Below, piece by piece: positions 12,508-23,189 of a DNA stretch of 64,000 nucleotides (the first letter of the stretch is position 1; each line of letters begins with the position of its first letter). The position numbers and the translations under genes were made by a program. Source of the DNA: Rhodamnia argentea (lineage: Eukaryota > Streptophyta > Magnoliopsida > Myrtales > Myrtaceae); NCBI RefSeq assembly GCF_020921035.1, contig NC_063156.1, positions 29,684,283 through 29,748,282 of the forward strand. Reading direction: 5' to 3'. The notes beneath the pieces are model-generated. The model had not been told where the DNA came from, did not search any database, and was given only the letters and a program-made list of their open reading frames with translations.

Positions 12508-12647
12508 GGAGTGCAGAACCAAAAGGAGGTGCCGACAACGAACTGTACCTCCAGTTCCAGAACTTGAAACTGTACAACCTCGGCATTTCTAATAAAACCC
12601 TGGCCCAAGTCATTCAGCTCCCGAGAAGCAACTCTCCGCGAACCCTC
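11207..12647 (+). other. SAE1 3' UTR and intergenic spacer
   Basis: The first few hundred bases downstream of the SAE1 stop are probably 3' UTR. The rest has no recognisable gene or repeat apart from the GT/GA microsatellite at 12470-12508, which probably sits in the leader of the following gene. Confidence 0.4.
12470..12508 (+). repeat. Compound microsatellite (GT)n(GA)n
   Basis: A run of GT dinucleotides passes directly into a run of GA dinucleotides. It lies about 140 bases before the start of the small membrane protein gene, a typical position for a GA-rich plant 5' UTR microsatellite. In one frame it would encode CVCERERER, which argues against using the longer ORF start at 12474. Confidence 0.9.
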
Positions 12648-13136
12648 ATGGCCTCACTTCAGCATGGATTTCATAGGTTACCACCGCCGTGGAAGGGAAT
12701 GACAAGGTGCTACGACTCGGCCGCGGAAGAGACGGTAAGAGAGAGACGCGCCGCCATAGAGAGCGGTAGGTTGAAGGGAAGGAGGTTGTTCGACGTGCCA
12801 GACTGGGAAGATGTAGAAGCAGAGATATGCAGTGGGTGGAGTGGTGTGACTGATGATGATGATGGTGATGAAGAGAATGAGTGCTGTGGAAAGGTAATGA
12901 TGAGGGAGGAAGTGGTGGCGGTGGAGGTTAGTGGTTGCCGCTCCTCATCGTCTTCATCGTCTTCTTCTATAGGCGTAGGGGAAATAGAGAAGAAGAGAAA
13001 AATGGTGAGGGAGTCGATGGCGGGTGGGAGATGGATTGGGATGGTTTCAGTACTTGTCGTGGTTGCCATAGTTGCCATGAGAAGCTGTGCAAGTGACCAT
13101 GGCAGCGATGGCCATATGAATCTCGTCCCTACTTGA
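12648..13136 (+). CDS. Unrecognised small protein with C-terminal membrane segment
   Basis: Single exon, 162 aa if it starts at 12648 (MASLQHGFHRLPPPW). I do not recognise the family. The N-terminal third is basic and contains CYDSAAEETVRERRAAIESGRLKG and LFDVPDWEDVEAEICSGW. The middle is acidic (DDDDGDEENE) and then has a serine run. Residues about 129-143 (WIGMVSVLVVVAIVA) form one hydrophobic helix close to the C-terminus, followed by a short polar tail, as in tail-anchored proteins. The frame is open upstream to 12474, but that extension translates the GT/GA microsatellite and is unlikely to be protein. The opposite strand also has a long open frame (12710-13078), as expected for biased composition; the plus frame is preferred because it has a clean start, a membrane segment and a stop. 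Confidence 0.6.
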   Translation: MASLQHGFHRLPPPWKGMTRCYDSAAEETVRERRAAIESGRLKGRRLFDVPDWEDVEAEICSGWSGVTDDDDGDEENECCGKVMMREEVVAVEVSGCRSSSSSSSSSIGVGEIEKKRKMVRESMAGGRWIGMVSVLVVVAIVAMRSCASDHGSDGHMNLVPT

Positions 13137-13778
13137 CCGTCAACATCTCTTCTTTATCGAGTAGTCACGTTTTGCTGTTTATTCAACAGTTTCCATTTGT
13201 GCATTGCATCGGTTCTGGCTTTGTGGTTACCTTGATTCGCTCTCTCATTTCTTCGTTTGCGTATGTTGTAGAATTTGGATGATTTATAAATTGACTTGAC
13301 GACCGCTCCCGTTTATTTTGAGCATCACATTACAGTTTATCTCATCACTTAGTAGATCACATCTAGAAACCAATCTAAGATGCTGTGTCATGGAGTCAAT
13401 TTGATTCGCCATTGAAGCACAACCCACCTTCAGTTCCAGCTCCAGGGACACAAATTGTTTACCTGTGAGTGGGCCTCATGACGAGAAGGGAAGCTTCCTA
13501 AAATGGCCGTATGCTGCTCAATTTCACGGCCCAATTCGGCTGGTCTTCAATTGAAATTCACCATTAAGTAGATGATGGGCCATGTTCAACTTCGACTTCA
13601 AGCACCCAATTGCAATGGACCATCTCTGAATCTAGAAAGCTAGAAAAGCCAATCCAGAAGCCCAGTCCGTACAGAGCTCGGGTAAGCAAGGCCGAGAAAT
13701 CATATATTAGATCCGAAATAGGACAGTGGGACACTGGGAATGTCATCCACAGCTGCAAGCCTGCACCTGACATGACAA
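13137..13778. other. Intergenic, no gene seen
   Basis: Downstream flank of the small membrane protein gene up to the target duplication of the hAT-like element. No domain-bearing frame or recognised repeat. Confidence 0.4.
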
Positions 13779-14686
13779 TAGGGGTGAGCAAAAAATCCGG
13801 GATCCACCAGAACCGGACCGGACTATACCCAACCGGCTCGTTTTGGGTGGTTTTCACCAGGTACCGGTCCGGTTCTCGATTTCAATTTACTTGAATAGGT
13901 GGGTATCTGTTCGGTTCTCGATTCCAGGTGGAAACCACCCACTCGGACCAACCAGACCGGATATACGTACGTGCACGCGCGCGCGGGCACTGTGTGTGTG
14001 GATGCATTTGAAAATGAAGTTTCAAAACTTGTGGCAAAATTTGTTGTCATTGTTGCGTCATTGTAAAGTCGTCTAATTTGCTGTGTTGGATGATTTTGTT
14101 CCATGTACTCGGTGTGCTCATCAGTGATTACCCTAGATTCCTTTTGCAAATCATATGCTTGATTCTTTAGGCAAACCGTATGCTTTTTCACAATCTATCG
14201 TACACGGTCCAGTTCTGATTTTGACGCCCAGCGAAGAGATTGGAAACTTTTTTTCTTCTGTTCTGCTGTTAAATTTACAGATGCAGATCCAATTTGTTTA
14301 ATGGAAGATACCCCAGTTCATTTCTTGAGAAAAGCAAGTCGTTTGATTAGACCGATGACAACTTACCCTAGCAGACCATTAGACCACTGGCTGAGTTCTC
14401 TGTCCTCAGTTGATTCATTCGTTTTAGAGAGAGAGGTGTCCTAGAGTTGCAAGTGAGATTTTTTATGACTCGAGTATAGTTTTTTTAAATTGGTATTGGT
14501 GCTCGGTACTCGGTAGTACCAATTTCATGGACCCTTCCCGAAAATCGGACCGTGTCCATTCCGATATTCGGATGGGTCTATGGAACGAACGGGTGGTTCA
14601 CGGTTTTTATTTTGCGGAACAGGCATCAAGTGGGCAGTCCTCGGTTCTAGAATGGGAACTGTTCATTCTGGAATCAATCACCCCTA
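13779..14686. mobile_element. hAT-like non-autonomous element with 8-bp target duplication
   Basis: Ends form a perfect 9-bp terminal inverted repeat: TAGGGGTGA at 13779 and TCACCCCTA ending at 14686. They are flanked by CATGACAA (13771-13778) and CATGACAG (14687-14694), an 8-bp target duplication with one difference. Eight-base duplications and AGGGGTG-type ends are hallmarks of hAT transposons. The 908-bp body is rich in 'ccggttc' and 'accggacc' subterminal motifs at both ends and has no transposase frame, so it must depend on an autonomous partner. A short CG/GT simple repeat lies at about 13973-14001. Confidence 0.82.
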
Positions 14687-16064
14687 CATGACAGCAGCTA
14701 CGGATCTGGATTAAGTTTGCGGAGATTAAGGTTCATTTCGAAAACACAATTTACACGTAAATGTATCTAATTAGTGCGTCTGCTCGGCTTCTGCTTATAC
14801 TGTGTGATCACGCACTTAAAAGGAGAGGTTGCGATCTTGATGGCCGGCAATAAAGGAACGACAAGTGTCACATCGGGGCCTTTCTTTTGATGTTGCATTG
14901 CATTGCAGTGCATTGTGTCGCGTCAGCTGAGCGAGCATGAGCATGGGTCTGTCTGAGAAAGTCTGCATCCATCTCGCATCATGCTACCGTCATTTCGGCG
15001 GGTACCATACCATACCATACCAATCCATGGTGTGTTCGTCCGAAGCTACAATAATGAGGGGTCATCATGACGTGCACTGGCCAATCAGACCGATGTTCAC
15101 GCATCGTGTGTGTCGGGCTTTGCTGGTGCGTAGAACGTGACATTTGAGCTGCTTGAAGGTTCCATTATTTGTACGGCCCGTTGGGGCAGGCTTGTCGCCC
15201 TAATCTTTTGTATTGCCACAGCAGGAGAAATTTCCATCAAATTTGGTTCTAGGATTCTTTTTTGCTTTCCCGCGCACGCACAGGGAAAGGATCGGCATAG
15301 GGTGCGCGCATCCTCCCCCTGAGAATATAAAGTTGGTCCAGATGGACTCTTGACAGATGTGTCGTGCATGAGTGAATATCGGTCATCATTACACACGGAT
15401 TAAACTTTTTTTACCATTACGTCGTGGCTATCTCTGATAAGAACCCAATTTTTCTTGCGCTGGCGTCTGCAGAAGATCCCAAAAGAAGAAGAAGACGAAG
15501 AAGAAGAGGAAGAAAGAATATATTGCTTAAAAAATTCGAAGAAATACATAAGTTAACAGTTGGCATTATGTCGTATAAACCCTAATCTCATCAACCCCCG
15601 ACCTGGACCATTGCATGTTTGTGTCGAGCCACGTGGGGGGTTCTCTAAATTGGTGGTCCTGAGATTTGTGGTAGCATGCATTCCTCAAAAGTTCCTCTTC
15701 CTTCTCATAACTTCCAAAGAGGATGCGTTTGGTGACGGGTCCGATGAATGACATGACTTCCAACATCACGTAGGATAATAATAAATATTGACAGAAAGAA
15801 AATGTCAAGAAATGGAAGATACAATTCATATTCGTGGCCGACCTTCTCGCGTTTGGAGTGATCCTTCTTAATGTTCTCCTTTCTCAGACTTGGGTTCTTA
15901 TGTTATGGGCTTCCTGATCATTCTTGATTTTGTGTATTCCCGACTCGCGTTCTCTGTCTTATTCTCACCCCCATTTACGAGAAGGAGTGTTCAGTGTGTG
16001 AAGCGAAAGTTGAAATATTTGTGTATGGAGAAAATTCTCCAAAAAAATCCTAAATATATTGTAC
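14687..16064. other. Intergenic, no gene seen
   Basis: No coding frame with recognisable features. A short CCATA-type tandem run lies near 15005-15022 and a GAA-rich tract near 15484-15515. Confidence 0.4.
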
Positions 16065-16512
16065 ACCAGTGGTGCAATTGAGTCTTAGATCTTTTTACAT
16101 TTTGTCGGTTAACGCCATCCAATCAATTTTAACCATAATTTTTTACTTAGACACTAATGGTGCCACGTAGGACGTCCGGCATTGACATAGATAATTTTTA
16201 TAATTTTCTTTTGAATTCTTTATAATTTCCATTCTAGCTTTTTTGTTCTTTTCCTTTTTTTTTTTATTTCAAGTCCAGCAAGGGCCGGCGACCGTCGGAC
16301 ATTAAGCCCTTGCTGGCCGTGGGAGAGGGTCGCGACCCTCGCCCTAAGTGACGTGCGACGTCGCGGGAGCGATTTCCGGCTATAATTGGCTGGATAAACT
16401 TAATTGGCAAAGTGTTAAAAGGTTTAGAATTTAATCGGCAAAATTAAAAAGTTTAAAATTCAATTGATCAAAATGCAATAGCTTGAGAACTTTTTGGACA
16501 ATTTTCTCCGAA
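16065..16512. mobile_element. Fold-back family A, complete copy
   Basis: Left arm about 16065-16200 ('caattgagtctta', 'gccacgtaggacgtccgg', 'gacatagataattttt'), T-rich linker, GC-rich core about 16275-16375 ('gcaagggccggcgacc', 'gagggtcgcgaccctcgcc'), then right arm to about 16512 ('aattggcaaagtgttaaaaggtttaga', 'gaactttttggacaattttctcc'). The arms are inverted relative to each other. No coding capacity. Confidence 0.65.
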
Positions 16513-17870
16513 TATAAAGGTAAGTACGGACTTCGAAATGGAAAACAAAAGCTCACATGGTCATCTTTGACAATTTTCCGGGTGCCATAATTTCAGGGAC
16601 GGACTAAGACTTGTCATTGCAAGGTGGAATGCATCTTTGGGAAACCGCTGCACATGCCAAGCCGGATCGATTAGATGGAATAAAGAGCCCAATCAGGGTC
16701 GATGAAAAAGCTCGATCGGGCGAGAAGACACGGAGGACCTCATATAAGGTGGAGAACAATCCTGGGTTCGTTTTCATGGATCGACACTCTTGAATCGAGT
16801 CTTGCATTTACTTGGTCGTATGTCTCGAAAATTATCGACATCGCGATCTTATTGAGAGGACCCAATGATTCGAGTAGGGTTGGAGCTCGCAAACTCATGC
16901 AAGTCCAAAGCGGAGAAGACGTCTTGAATCGGTCGGCCATGCAGCAGCTGATGTGGCTCTCCGTTCACGTTAGGGTTCACGCCCCAATTAGGACCGTGAT
17001 TTGATGACTCTGAAATGCGCTCTTTCGCTTCTCACGCATCTTCCGTTAGAACGTCATCTTCATGCCCTAATCCTGGCCTTTTGTCCTCATTTTTGGACCA
17101 CACTTCCACTGCTAAATAGAACCAACAAAAAAAAAAAAAAAAACTACTTCTGGGTGGTTCCTGAAGAGTCAAGACGATCCACGACCATAGACAAACGCAT
17201 CCCATTATGAATTTTCGGCCGATAATTTGCGTTTTAGCTGATACGATAACGCCGCCATCTACACGTAGGTGGCCGATTCGAGTCATGATCAAGAAAAGCT
17301 AGGATCAGCGATCACATTCTATTCTTAATGACCGGTGATGACATATGCTAAAGAGAAAAGGGGACTTTCGACCAATCTTAGAGCTTATAGGGAGTTTATC
17401 TCTCATCCTTAATCCTCATGATAATCATATAATTATTCAACGCAAAGTCAAATCAGGTCACATCACCAACGTCAGAACCCACACAAACCATGTATCCTTA
17501 AAAATGAATCGGATCCAACAAACGTCCCCTTCCGTATGATCACACTTTGCACCGCTTTCGTGAAATATCGAATCTACAATTATTGCCCGCCGGGAATTGA
17601 GATATAGGCGCTCTTTTTATCGTCATTGCATTTCGAGGTGTCGGTAGAGTGCACTTGAAGTTCGATCCTCTTCCTGTTTCGCTAGGATGAGTACGATAGT
17701 GAAAATGATGCAATTTAATTGGCTTCCCCGCGATCTCTCTAGCGCTTTCCTTCTGGCGAGATCATGAACATGTTGAATTTGGGAAACGATTTCGACCAAG
17801 TCTAGACAATTCGTTTGGGTAAAAAGCCACGGAAAATTTGAAATTAACCCCTGCTGTAACACTTTACTCT
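16513..17870. other. Intergenic, no gene seen
   Basis: Several open frames of 60-100 codons occur, none with recognisable motifs. There is a poly-A run at 17127-17142 and an AT microsatellite at about 17872-17886. No repeat family recognised. Confidence 0.4.
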
Positions 17871-17874
17871 CATA

Positions 17875-18989
17875 TATATATATATATTGTGACACCATGA
17901 ACTATGAATTTGTTCCAGTGTGATGTATTTATCCCTTACTTTTTAACGTCACACAAAAAATCCCAAACGTATACCGTTGTGACACATTTATCGGGAAATT
18001 ATCCAAAAAAATTCTAAACCTGTGATACTTTTGTTAATTCGGTCATAAACCTTTTAATTGTTTCAATCGAGTCTTCCTTTTTCACATTTTACCATTTGAG
18101 TCAATTAGCCAAATTTGGCAAGAAATCTTCGACGTGAACGCCGGCTATTCCATGTGGCACAACTAGCTTTTAGTATTTTCTTATTTTCTTGATTTTTGTC
18201 TTTTCTTTTCTTTATTATTTTTTTTTTTAACTATGGCAGGTCTAGACGAGGGCATTATAGCCCTTGCCAGCCACAAGTGAGAGCTTCACGGCCTTGCCGG
18301 TGTCAATTGTTAAAAGACAAAGAAAAATAAAATAAAATAAAAAATACTATTAAAAATTATCCACATCGGTGCCGATCGTGCCACGTAGGATGATCAGTGC
18401 CCTCGTTAGCGATTTTCGACCAAAATTGATCGCCTGCACTCAATTGAAAATGCATGAAAAGGGTTGAGGACTCAATTGGAACAATTAAAAGATTTATGAC
18501 TGAATTGACAAAAATGTAATAGGTTTAGAACTTTTTGGATAATTTTCCCCACATGTACCCGAATTTATACTCATATGACACATTTACTCTCGGTTAAAAT
18601 TTCATTAATGAACGTTGCTAAAAATCATTTTGTAGATATCTACATAGATGACGGAAAGCAAAATTTATGGTGTTGACGCGGTGCTCACGTGGCAAAAATA
18701 TGCCAACTTATCGTATGTTTTTTTTCTCATTTTCTTTTGCCTTTTTTAACTTCCAACCTCATTTTCTTCCTTAGTTTGATGACGGTGAGGATGGTACCAA
18801 TAGCGACGATAAAGATGACAGTGACGATGACGATGACGAGAACGGCGACGAAGATCAAGGAGGAAGGAAAAAAAGAAAAAAAGAGGAGAAAAATCATGAA
18901 TATTGGTAAATGTGTGGCTCGGGTGTAAGTTTGGCGATATTGGTCTGATATAAAAGATTTGGGGTAAACATATCACATGGATAAAAGTT
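17875..18989. repeat. Nested repeat block: family C sequence interrupted by fold-back family A
   Basis: Family C is defined by variants of 'gtcacacaaaaaatccc' and 'tggggtaaatgtgtcac'. It appears at 17885-17994, is interrupted by a complete family A element (17995-18555), and resumes at 18556-18620 and again around 18915-18989. Between them lies a GAC/GAT-rich trinucleotide stretch (about 18776-18860) that in one frame reads as aspartate-rich protein but has no gene context. Confidence 0.5.
17995..18555. mobile_element. Fold-back family A, complete copy
   Basis: Left arm ('ttatccaaaaaaattctaaacc', 'aagaaatcttcgacgtgaacgcc', 'catgtggcac'), T-rich linker, GC-richer core at 18236-18302 ('cgagggcattatagcccttgcc'), A-rich linker, right arm ('ttatccacatcgg', 'gccacgtaggat', 'gttgaggactcaattgg', 'gaactttttggataattttcccc'). 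It is inserted in family C repeat sequence. Confidence 0.65.
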
Positions 18990-19489
18990 TGTAATTTTTT
19001 GTATCACAAAAAAAGTTTGAAGTAAATGTGTCAATGAGTATTAAGTTTGGGGTAAATATTTGAGGTTTTTTATCGTCGCGAAAAAAAATTGAGGTAAACA
19101 TATTATAATAGGCATGACTTAGTATTTTTTATGGCTTTTACCCTAATTCATTTCACTATCACAATAGGAATTATTTGATGACTTGTGTGGCTATTTTCAA
19201 TGCGCTACTAAGATGATAGATTGCAAGTTGTGTACGTCTCGTTGGCTCAAGCTTGAGATGAAAAACTAGGTAAATAATGAATATCCTATGGTTTGCATTG
19301 TCTATATAGCTTGATGTGCACTTTTAAACTGCGAAAAAATTATCCAAAACTTATTGTACGGCGGTGAGTTCAGTCCTAAATCTTTAAATTTTATCATTTT
19401 AATTCCAAACCTGTAGTATGCACCCAGTTTTAGTTCTAAAACTTTCAATTGTGCCAATTTTATCCTAAAAATTATCCAAAAAATCCTAA

Positions 19490-19528
19490 AATTGCAAACT
19501 TGTATCCATGTAATACAAGTTTGCAATT
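19490..19528. repeat. Perfect 15-bp-stem hairpin (first tandem copy)
   Basis: Fifteen bases (AATTGCAAACTTGTA) are followed after a 9-base loop by their exact reverse complement. The same hairpin recurs at 20022-20060, one 532-base period later. Confidence 0.85.
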
Positions 19529-20021
19529 TTTTTCATCATAGAAAAATTTTGAAGTAAATGTGTCACATGAGTACACATTTTGGGGTAAATATTTGAGGTT
19601 TTTGATCATCGCGAAAAAAATTGAGGTAAACATATTATAATAGGCATAACTTAGTGTTTTTTATGGCTTTTACCCTAATTCATTTCACTATCACAATAGG
19701 AATTATTTGATGACTTGTGTGGCTATTTTCAATGCGCTACTAAGATGATAGATTGCAAGTTGTGTACGTCTCGTTGGCTCAAGCTTGAGATGAAAAACTA
19801 GGTAAATAATGAATATCCTATGGTTTGCATTGTCTATATAGCTTGATGTGCACTTTTAAACTGCGAAAAAATTATTCAAAACTTATTGTACGGCGGTGAG
19901 TTCAGTCCTAAATCTTTAAATTTTATCATTTTAATTCCAAACCTGTAGTATGCACCCAGTTTTAGTTCTAAAACTTTCAATTGTGACAATTTTATCCTAA
20001 AAATTATCCAAAAAATCCTAA

Positions 20022-20060
20022 AATTGCAAACTTGTATCCATGTAATACAAGTTTGCAATT
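20022..20060. repeat. Perfect 15-bp-stem hairpin (second tandem copy)
   Basis: Same stem and loop as at 19490-19528. It is absent from the third tandem unit, where the family A arm continues into a full element. Confidence 0.85.
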
Positions 20061-20429
20061 TTTTTCATCATAGAAAAATTTTGAAGTAAATGTGTCACAT
20101 GAGTACACATTTTGGGGTAAATATTTGAGGTTTTTGATCATCGCGAAAAAAATTGAGGTAAACATATTATAATAGGCATAACTTAGTGTTTTTTATGACT
20201 TTTACCCTAATTCATTTCACTATCACAATAGGAATTATTTGATGACTTGTGTGGCTATTTTCAATGCGCTACTAAGATGATAGATTCAAAGTTGCGTACG
20301 TATCCTAGTTGAGTTCTAGTTGGCTCAAGCTTGAGATGAAAAACTAGCTAAATAATGAATATCCTATGGTTTGCGTTGACTATATAGCTTGATGTGCACT
20401 TTTAAACTGCGGAAAAATTATCCAAAAGA

Positions 20430-21175
20430 CCCTAAACTTATTGTACGGTGATGAATTCAGTCCTAAATTTTTAAATTTTCTCATTTTAATTCTAGACCTA
20501 TTGTATAGAAGCCAATTCAGTCCTAAAACTTTCAATTGTGCTGATTTTGTCCGAAATATTTTGACAATTTATCAATTTAGTCCTAAACCTTTAGCTAATT
20601 CCGGCTAAGTTTTGCCGGATATTGTTGACGTGGATAATTTTTAATTTAAAAAATAATTTTTTTATTCTTTATTGATTTTTTTCTTTTCTTCTTCCTTATG
20701 TACCTGCGGTTGCAAAGCCCTAATCGGTTGCCGGCAAGGGTTACGGCTCTTGCCAGATTTGGGCGAGGGCTTCGTGGCTTTCCCCCGAGGGTCAATGGGG
20801 GTTGCCAGCCTTCAACCTGTGGCTGGCAGCCCGCGGGCATATTGAAGAAAAATATTAAAAATAAATAAAATAAAATTAAGAAAATTGTCCATGTTAGCAT
20901 CGGTCGCGTCATGTTGGGCGGCGGGCACCGAATGGATCGCCACGTCGGCGATTTCGATCAAAATTAGCCAGAATGACTATATCGACAATTAGCTAAAAGG
21001 CTTAGAACTAACTTGGGAAAAGTTTAAAATGTTTAGGACTATATTGACACAATTAAAAGGTTTACAATTGAATTGATAAATTTTCAAAAAGTTTAGGACT
21101 AAATTAACACAACAGAATAGTTTAAGTCCGAATTGATCGATGTAGAGTAGGTGTAGGACTTTACTGACAATATTC
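20430..21175. mobile_element. Fold-back family A, longest copy
   Basis: Left arm from about 20430 ('gaattcagtcctaaa', 'cctaaacctttagctaattcc', 'gttgacgtggataatttttaa'), GC-rich core about 20700-20840 ('gcaagggttacggctcttgcc', 'cgagggcttcgtggc'), right arm about 20880-21175 ('aaaattgtccatgttagcatcgg', 'cgccacgtcggcgatttcg', 'aaaaggtttacaattgaattg'). The arms are inverted. It terminates the tandem triplication on its right side. Confidence 0.65.
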
Positions 21176-22904
21176 CCTCCGAACAGTAGATATGCATGCC
21201 GGAGTGAGGAAATACTGGCCAAGCATGAAGTGATTGCCATTTCAAAATTGTCTCAGTTCACGTGGTCAAAATAGTAAATTCCTCTGTATTGATTTGTCAA
21301 AACAAAAATCAAGAATCAAAATAAACAACGAATGATAGAAATATAATTCATCTCAAAATCGGAACGCGTCTGGTGGCACGTTGGAGCAAAAGCCAAATCT
21401 TTTTATGACTTGAATTCAGCGTACCTAGTTATTAAAAGGATAAGATAACAATTGTGTTAAGACAATACCCTTCATATACCCTCTCCAAATATCGATGTCC
21501 ATTCCTTTGATTTCAAGTTCTGATTCCGGTGAGCTCATTCTCGATAACCAGACAACAGTAGGTATTACTTATCTTTTTGCGTGAAAAAAGACGGGACGAC
21601 ATTCAAAAGTAGATGTAACACCTCCCCTGAAAAGTGAAACGACGGCGAGGAAAGATCGTCATCGAAGATAGGTAGAGAACATGGTTGAATTGACAAGTGA
21701 TTACGATGTTTTAGCATTTCTAACGTGGTAGGTCGAGCTATCAAACGCTTCTAACAAACTAATGATGGAGGTTCAAGAATTTTCGTGAAACTTCACTTGT
21801 ACAAACTGCAGTAAATCGCTTAAATATGATTCGCTTATTTATTATACGAGAGAATCCGATTCGCAATTTATTCTCCTTTTTGATAAGGAAGTCCTTCTAA
21901 GTATTGAAACCATTAGGATACTATTTTGATTGCATCGTACCCAATGAAATCTCAAGCAATAAGTACTATATTCCAAGGGGAGCAAACATTAAGGATGATT
22001 TCGCTTTAAGGTTCTATTTGTTTCGCAAAAAATAAATAATTTTATAAAAATAATCGCTCATGTCATTTAAAATAACTAATCAATGAAAATGTTTCAGTAT
22101 CACTAACAATTTATATTCAAATCACGAAAATATATTTCGTTTATTTATTTTTGTAGTGACATAAACTATTATTTGAAAAAAAAAATAGAAATAGATGGTT
22201 CATTTTTTGCAAAAATAATGCGAATCTCGTATTTGAAGGTCCGTCAAGCGAAATAATATGGTCGACCGATATCTAACTTTTGGGGAAATGAATGATGTCA
22301 AATAATCTTTAATTGTCCACGAAGAATTTATTAAACAAACATCCTAGCGCAGCCAAAAACCCAAGGCGCTGGCAGTTTCGTAGTCCCCCCGTTTTGGATG
22401 TCCGTTTTGTTTTTGACCTGGTCAAATCTGAGGTTAACCGGAGTCTCTCTCCAATTGCAACTTCGATGCTCCAAAATCCCGAATCCCGTAAGATTAGATG
22501 CTCGTTAGCGCTCAATTCAACAATAATTTCACTAGTAGGGTTGACCGAAAGTCCTCCAAGGTCAAGAGTGGAGCGCGAAATGTCGGCCGTTCACTGAGAA
22601 CGGGAGTAACAGTGACGGTCGATGAAGCGAGAGCAGTCGGGTATAATGCGGAGCGGAGCACCGGCGCACGCAGCTGATGTGTGTAGATCTATTAGGTAGT
22701 TCGGCAAAAATGGGTACATATCGTAATTTCAAAGGGAGACTTTTTAAGGGTTCTGCATTGAATGCATCCCAGTAATTGGAGGTTGTGATAGCTCGGAAAG
22801 TGAAAAAGTATTTACTCCAAAGTTTTGAACCTCGGGAGATGACAAGCGGGGGGAGGATGTAACCTCCGGGCAACATGTGTCTCGAGCACATTCATCCTGC
22901 AATG
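21176..22904. other. Intergenic and HIPP upstream region
   Basis: No gene recognised. The last few hundred bases are the probable promoter region of the HIPP7-like gene. Open frames on either strand between 22300 and 22900 show no known motif. Confidence 0.4.
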
Positions 22905-22924
22905 CACGTGCCCCCTTATATAAA
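22905..22924 (+). promoter_or_regulatory. G-box and TATA box of HIPP7-like gene
   Basis: CACGTG at 22905-22910 is followed by TATATAAA at 22917-22924, about 265 bases before the start codon. That predicts transcription starting near 22950 and a leader of roughly 240 bases, which includes a GGT-rich run (about 22967-23000) and a GA-rich run (about 23067-23090). The motifs are seen in sequence; their use is inferred. Confidence 0.55.
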
Positions 22925-23189
22925 GCCACGTAATCAGCCATATGGTGAGCCGATGCTGGTGATGATGATGGTGGTGGTGGTGGTGGTGGTAGCAGTGGTG
23001 GTGGGAGTTGCGAGCGAGATCTAATGGTCCTGAGCAATTTCCGGTAGCCACTGCAGCGACACCCAGAAGAGAGAGAGAGAGACAGAGAGAGCCCCTCAAA
23101 TCTTATCTCCAGCCAAACCCCGAGTGTCTCCGCACCCTTCTTCCGCAAGTCTTTTTTATTCTGAACCAGAGTTGAACGAGACGACCTCA

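Larger units (their letters stand above)
18990..20420. repeat. Tandem triplication, unit about 532 bp
   Basis: Three successive copies start near 18990, 19523 and 20056. The same string 'aactaggtaaataatgaata' begins at 19264 and 19796, giving a 532-base period; in the third copy it is at about 20342, shifted by a 14-base insertion near 20303. Copies 1 and 2 differ at only a few bases downstream of about 19130. Each of the first two contains a truncated family A arm and a perfect hairpin. The third copy runs into a complete family A element. Confidence 0.85.

Noticed and set aside
12474..12647. Upstream extension of the small membrane protein gene
   Set aside because: The extension translates a GT/GA microsatellite (CVCERERER) and is better read as 5' UTR.
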